Below are positions 61,517 to 64,000 of a stretch of 64,000 nucleotides of DNA, piece after piece (the first letter of the stretch is position 1; the number at the start of each line of letters is the position of its first letter). The notes beneath the pieces were generated by a model. The model had not been told where the DNA came from and made no database searches. It worked only from the letters and a program-made list of their open reading frames with translations. A program made the position numbers and the translations under genes. The stretch is from an uncultured Eubacteriales bacterium (GTDB lineage Bacteria > Bacillota > Clostridia > Oscillospirales > CAG-272): NCBI GenBank assembly GCA_934447715.1, contig CAKSER010000006.1:1-64000 (forward strand), read 5' to 3'.

Positions 61517-61545
61517 TTGACAAAACAAAAGTACCATAGTAGAAT
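61517..61545 (+). promoter_or_regulatory. Promoter for the GH36 gene
   Basis: TTGACA (61517-61522), 17 bp, TAGAAT (61540-61545). Confidence 0.75.
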
Positions 61546-61597
61546 AGGCACGGACATTTAACCCCCGGCATGTGAGGGGGGAAAGGAAGTAAGCATT

Positions 61598-63595
61598 ATG
61601 ACCGATAAGAACGCTGTGACAAAAGCGGATATGGACCGAATTCCGCTTCTGTTGCCCTATACCGATCCTGAATCAATTCCACTGCAATTTACTATCGGCG
61701 GCAAAACCGTTTCCGGCATTCCGGCAGAGTTTAATCCTCAGGTAATTCGCCGCCGCCCCGATACAAATACTACACAGATCATTGTAACCGGGCAGAACGA
61801 AAGCGGCCTTGAGATCCGCTGTGAATATCTTGAGTATCGCGATTTCCCCGTAACCGAGTGGGTTTTCTTTTTCACAAACAAGGGAGAAAACGACACACCT
61901 ATAATCGAAAACATCCGCGTCACCGGCGTGCTTAAGGGAGAAAATCCCGTTCTTCAGCACGGCAACGGCGACAACCAGAGGTACGACGGCTATTCCTGGT
62001 GGGAGGATGCGGTAACCGACACCATTTCTCTCGGAACGGTCGACGGAACATCCTGCAACGGCGCATTCCCCTATATGAGACTCAAAACCGCAGACGGAGG
62101 ATATAATATCGCAGTCGGCTGGTCCGGCTCATGGAACGGCACTGTTTCCCCTGCAGAAGGAGGAGTCGAAATCAGCTTCGGCCAGTGGAGATGCCACATG
62201 GTAATCCATCCGGGCGAGACGATGCGCTCGGCACGCCTTAACCTCATGGGCTATTGCGGCAACGAAAGCCGCGGCAGGAACATGTGGCGCAGATGGTATT
62301 TTGCTCACATTCTGCCGAGAGAGGACGGACACCCACTTCCTCCGAAGCTCTGCCTGCACACCTTCCGCGTTGCCGGCAAGGAGGAATTCTGCGGCGCGAC
62401 AGAGGAAAACCAGATTGCAGGAATCAGAGCATACTGCGACAGAGGATTAAAGCCCGACATCTGGTGGATTGACGCCGGATGGTATTCCTGTGACAACGTC
62501 TGGCAGAAGATCGGTGACTGGCACCCCAACAAGGAGAACTTCCCGAACGGTCTTCGCCCTGTCGGAGAAGAATGCGACGCACACGGCATCCGCTTCCTTC
62601 TTTGGTTTGAACCGGAAAGATGTGTCGAGGACGGACTCCTGTATAAGGAGCACCCCGAATGGTTTTTGAATTTCAAGGATCAGAACGGAAACATGTCGCA
62701 AACCCACAGTCTTGATCTCGGAAACCCGGTGGCAAGAAAATGGCTTACCGATTATATATGCAATTTTCTTGCAGAAAGCAAGGTGCGCATCTACCGTCAG
62801 GACTTCAACTACTCACCGATGATGGCATGGTCGCAGAACGAGACTCCCGACCGTGTCGGCGCGCTGGAAAACCTCCACATTCAGGGATATCTGCAGTACT
62901 GGGATGACATTATTGCGCGCAACCCCGGAATATGGATCGACTCCTGCGCAAGCGGCGGACGCAGAAACGACCTTGATACAATGCGCCGCGCAGTGCCTCT
63001 GCACTACACGGATGTCGGATACGGCGAGCATCCGACAAAGCAGAAGCAGTACCGCGAGATGTTCGAGTGGATTCCGTACTTCCGCGCTCACACAATGAGC
63101 AACGACGACTACCAGGGCAACTACTTCACAGGCGGTCGCCATCCGGTAGACGAATTCAGCTATCAGAACTCGATGACCCCGGCAATCACCTCGATGATCG
63201 AATTCAACGATACCGACGAGATGTTCGAGCTCGGTATCCGCATGGATAAGATCTGGCGCCGTGCTGCCGAGCTTGAGCTTCGCGGAGATTATTATCCGCT
63301 TACCGAGTGCAGACAGGATTCAAAGGACTACTACTCTATGCAGTTCGAGGATCCGAAGGAAGGCGACGGCTTCATTCAGATAATCAGGAATGTAAAAGTC
63401 GAAGAGGATTCCTTTACCGCAAAAATGGCGGCAGACAAAGACTACAGCTACACATTTGTACGCGACAACGGCACCGAAACCTTCACTCTGGACGGAGAAG
63501 AGATCATAGCAAACGGCTTTACTGCAAAGCTGGAGCCTCGCAGCGGAGCCATCTGGTTCTACACAAAGAAAGAAAAGGATAAAAAGGATAACTAA
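61598..63595 (+). CDS. Alpha-galactosidase, GH36
   Basis: 665 residues: an N-terminal beta-sandwich (about 1-265, containing SWWEDAVTD), the barrel (PDIWWIDAGWYSCDNVWQKI, FLLWFEPERC) and a short C-terminal beta domain. The nucleophile is D402 (YRQDFNYSP) and the acid/base D472 (HYTDVGYGEHP). Their 70-residue spacing equals that of D478/D548 in the Geobacillus enzyme AgaA. CASGGRRND lies between them. It cleaves alpha-galactosides such as raffinose-type sugars. No signal peptide, so it is cytoplasmic. AAAGGAAG precedes the ATG. The next gene starts 6 nt later. Confidence 0.94.
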   Translation: MTDKNAVTKADMDRIPLLLPYTDPESIPLQFTIGGKTVSGIPAEFNPQVIRRRPDTNTTQIIVTGQNESGLEIRCEYLEYRDFPVTEWVFFFTNKGENDTPIIENIRVTGVLKGENPVLQHGNGDNQRYDGYSWWEDAVTDTISLGTVDGTSCNGAFPYMRLKTADGGYNIAVGWSGSWNGTVSPAEGGVEISFGQWRCHMVIHPGETMRSARLNLMGYCGNESRGRNMWRRWYFAHILPREDGHPLPPKLCLHTFRVAGKEEFCGATEENQIAGIRAYCDRGLKPDIWWIDAGWYSCDNVWQKIGDWHPNKENFPNGLRPVGEECDAHGIRFLLWFEPERCVEDGLLYKEHPEWFLNFKDQNGNMSQTHSLDLGNPVARKWLTDYICNFLAESKVRIYRQDFNYSPMMAWSQNETPDRVGALENLHIQGYLQYWDDIIARNPGIWIDSCASGGRRNDLDTMRRAVPLHYTDVGYGEHPTKQKQYREMFEWIPYFRAHTMSNDDYQGNYFTGGRHPVDEFSYQNSMTPAITSMIEFNDTDEMFELGIRMDKIWRRAAELELRGDYYPLTECRQDSKDYYSMQFEDPKEGDGFIQIIRNVKVEEDSFTAKMAADKDYSYTFVRDNGTETFTLDGEEIIANGFTAKLEPRSGAIWFYTKKEKDKKDN

Positions 63596-63600
63596 TCAGC

Positions 63601-64000
63601 ATGGAAGCACTTTTACTGTCTGTTTCTCTGGCTTGCGCATTGGCAAACGGCACCGCTCGCAAGTTCGGAATGAAACGGTATATAGATAATCAGTCCGAAA
63701 CCTTTTTCTATAACGCCGTATCGTCGCTTATCACCTCGGCAATACTGATCATTATGATGGCAATAACAGGTCAGCTTCATATGCCGTCTACATATACCCT
63801 TCTTTTAGGACTTGTATTCGGAGTAGTCACTGCCATGTCCGCAATATGCAACCTGACAGCCCTCGGCTGCGGTCCGCTTTCATATACGACTGTAATCGTT
63901 GCGTGTTCAATGATTATTCCGTCGCTGTTCGGACTGTTCCGCGGAGAAACACTCCGTCCGGTTCACTATATCGGAATTGCAATGATGCTTTGCTGCATGG
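63601..64000 (+). CDS. EamA/DMT-type transporter (partial, C-terminus beyond window)
   Basis: The frame opens with an ATG at 63601, 6 nt after the GH36 stop, and stays open to the window end (133 residues seen). Four hydrophobic segments are visible: LLLSVSLACALANGTA, a helix after NAVSSLITSAIL, LLLGLVFGVVTAMSAICN, and YTTVIVACSMIIPSLFGL followed by RGETLRPVHYIGIAMML. The last pair, with its GE and the conserved G in YIGI, is the typical end of a drug/metabolite-transporter half. Being coupled to the galactosidase, it might move sugar or a related solute, but this family is too broad to say. Confidence 0.75.
   Translation, partial: MEALLLSVSLACALANGTARKFGMKRYIDNQSETFFYNAVSSLITSAILIIMMAITGQLHMPSTYTLLLGLVFGVVTAMSAICNLTALGCGPLSYTTVIVACSMIIPSLFGLFRGETLRPVHYIGIAMMLCCM

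Overview
The window looks like a chromosomal segment of an uncultured or commensal member of the Bacillota, class Clostridia (my guess is an Oscillospirales-type gut or rumen bacterium). The reasons are strong AGGAGG-type ribosome binding sites, frequent GTG/TTG starts, sigma-A promoters with 17-bp spacers, a division/cell-wall (dcw) cluster without ftsA, a MurE with a meso-diaminopimelate-type motif, a DUF1385 (YqhQ) protein next to prmC, and intracellular glycosidases. No tRNA, rRNA, CRISPR array, phage or intact insertion sequence was recognised.

Layout. 1-8.7 kb: partial oligopeptide-binding lipoprotein, ychF, then a glycan-use group (GH89 alpha-N-acetylglucosaminidase and AraC regulator, divergent from a GH27 alpha-galactosidase), a small zinc-ribbon protein and a lipoprotein. 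8.8-17.8 kb: prmC/DUF1385, a fused ABC ATPase-permease, recG, a PH-domain protein, a DtxR-type regulator, and a MoxR ATPase gene cut by a deletion that apparently joined it to the tail of another gene. 18-26.5 kb: rimM-trmD, a large polytopic membrane protein (O-antigen-ligase-like) with two DUF4330 proteins, ptsH, a G-rich repeat tract, and uvrC-rsmD-coaD. 26.7-41 kb: the dcw cluster mraZ-rsmH-ftsL-pbp-murE-murF-mraY-ftsW-murG-ftsQ-ftsZ. It has MraZ operator repeats at its front, no murD, murC or ftsA, and a 282-bp terminal-inverted-repeat element between ftsW and murG. 41-45.3 kb: a structured tandem repeat, a sugar isomerase, PRPP synthetase, a zeta-toxin-like pair and a HAD phosphatase. 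45.4-52.5 kb: aspS and the complete liv branched-chain amino-acid transporter. 52.5-58.5 kb: small membrane proteins, a TPM/zinc-ribbon pair, and an ECF sigma / anti-sigma / lipoprotein operon. 58.6-61.4 kb: a lexA-umuC-yolD SOS-mutagenesis operon with a visible operator. 61.6-64 kb: GH36 alpha-galactosidase followed by the start of an EamA-like transporter.

How the parts relate. The three glycosidases (GH89, GH27, GH36) all lack signal peptides, so the cell probably imports alpha-GlcNAc- or alpha-Gal-capped oligosaccharides and trims them inside. The dcw cluster and FtsZ form a growth and division unit with several internal promoters. The most unusual signals are non-coding: a family of structured repeats (40.95-41.36 kb and 55.47-55.60 kb), the inverted-repeat element at 36.86-37.14 kb, a perfect operator-like palindrome inside the penicillin-binding-protein promoter, and the palindrome next to the lexA promoter. 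All functions are read from sequence and memory of protein families. No database search was run.
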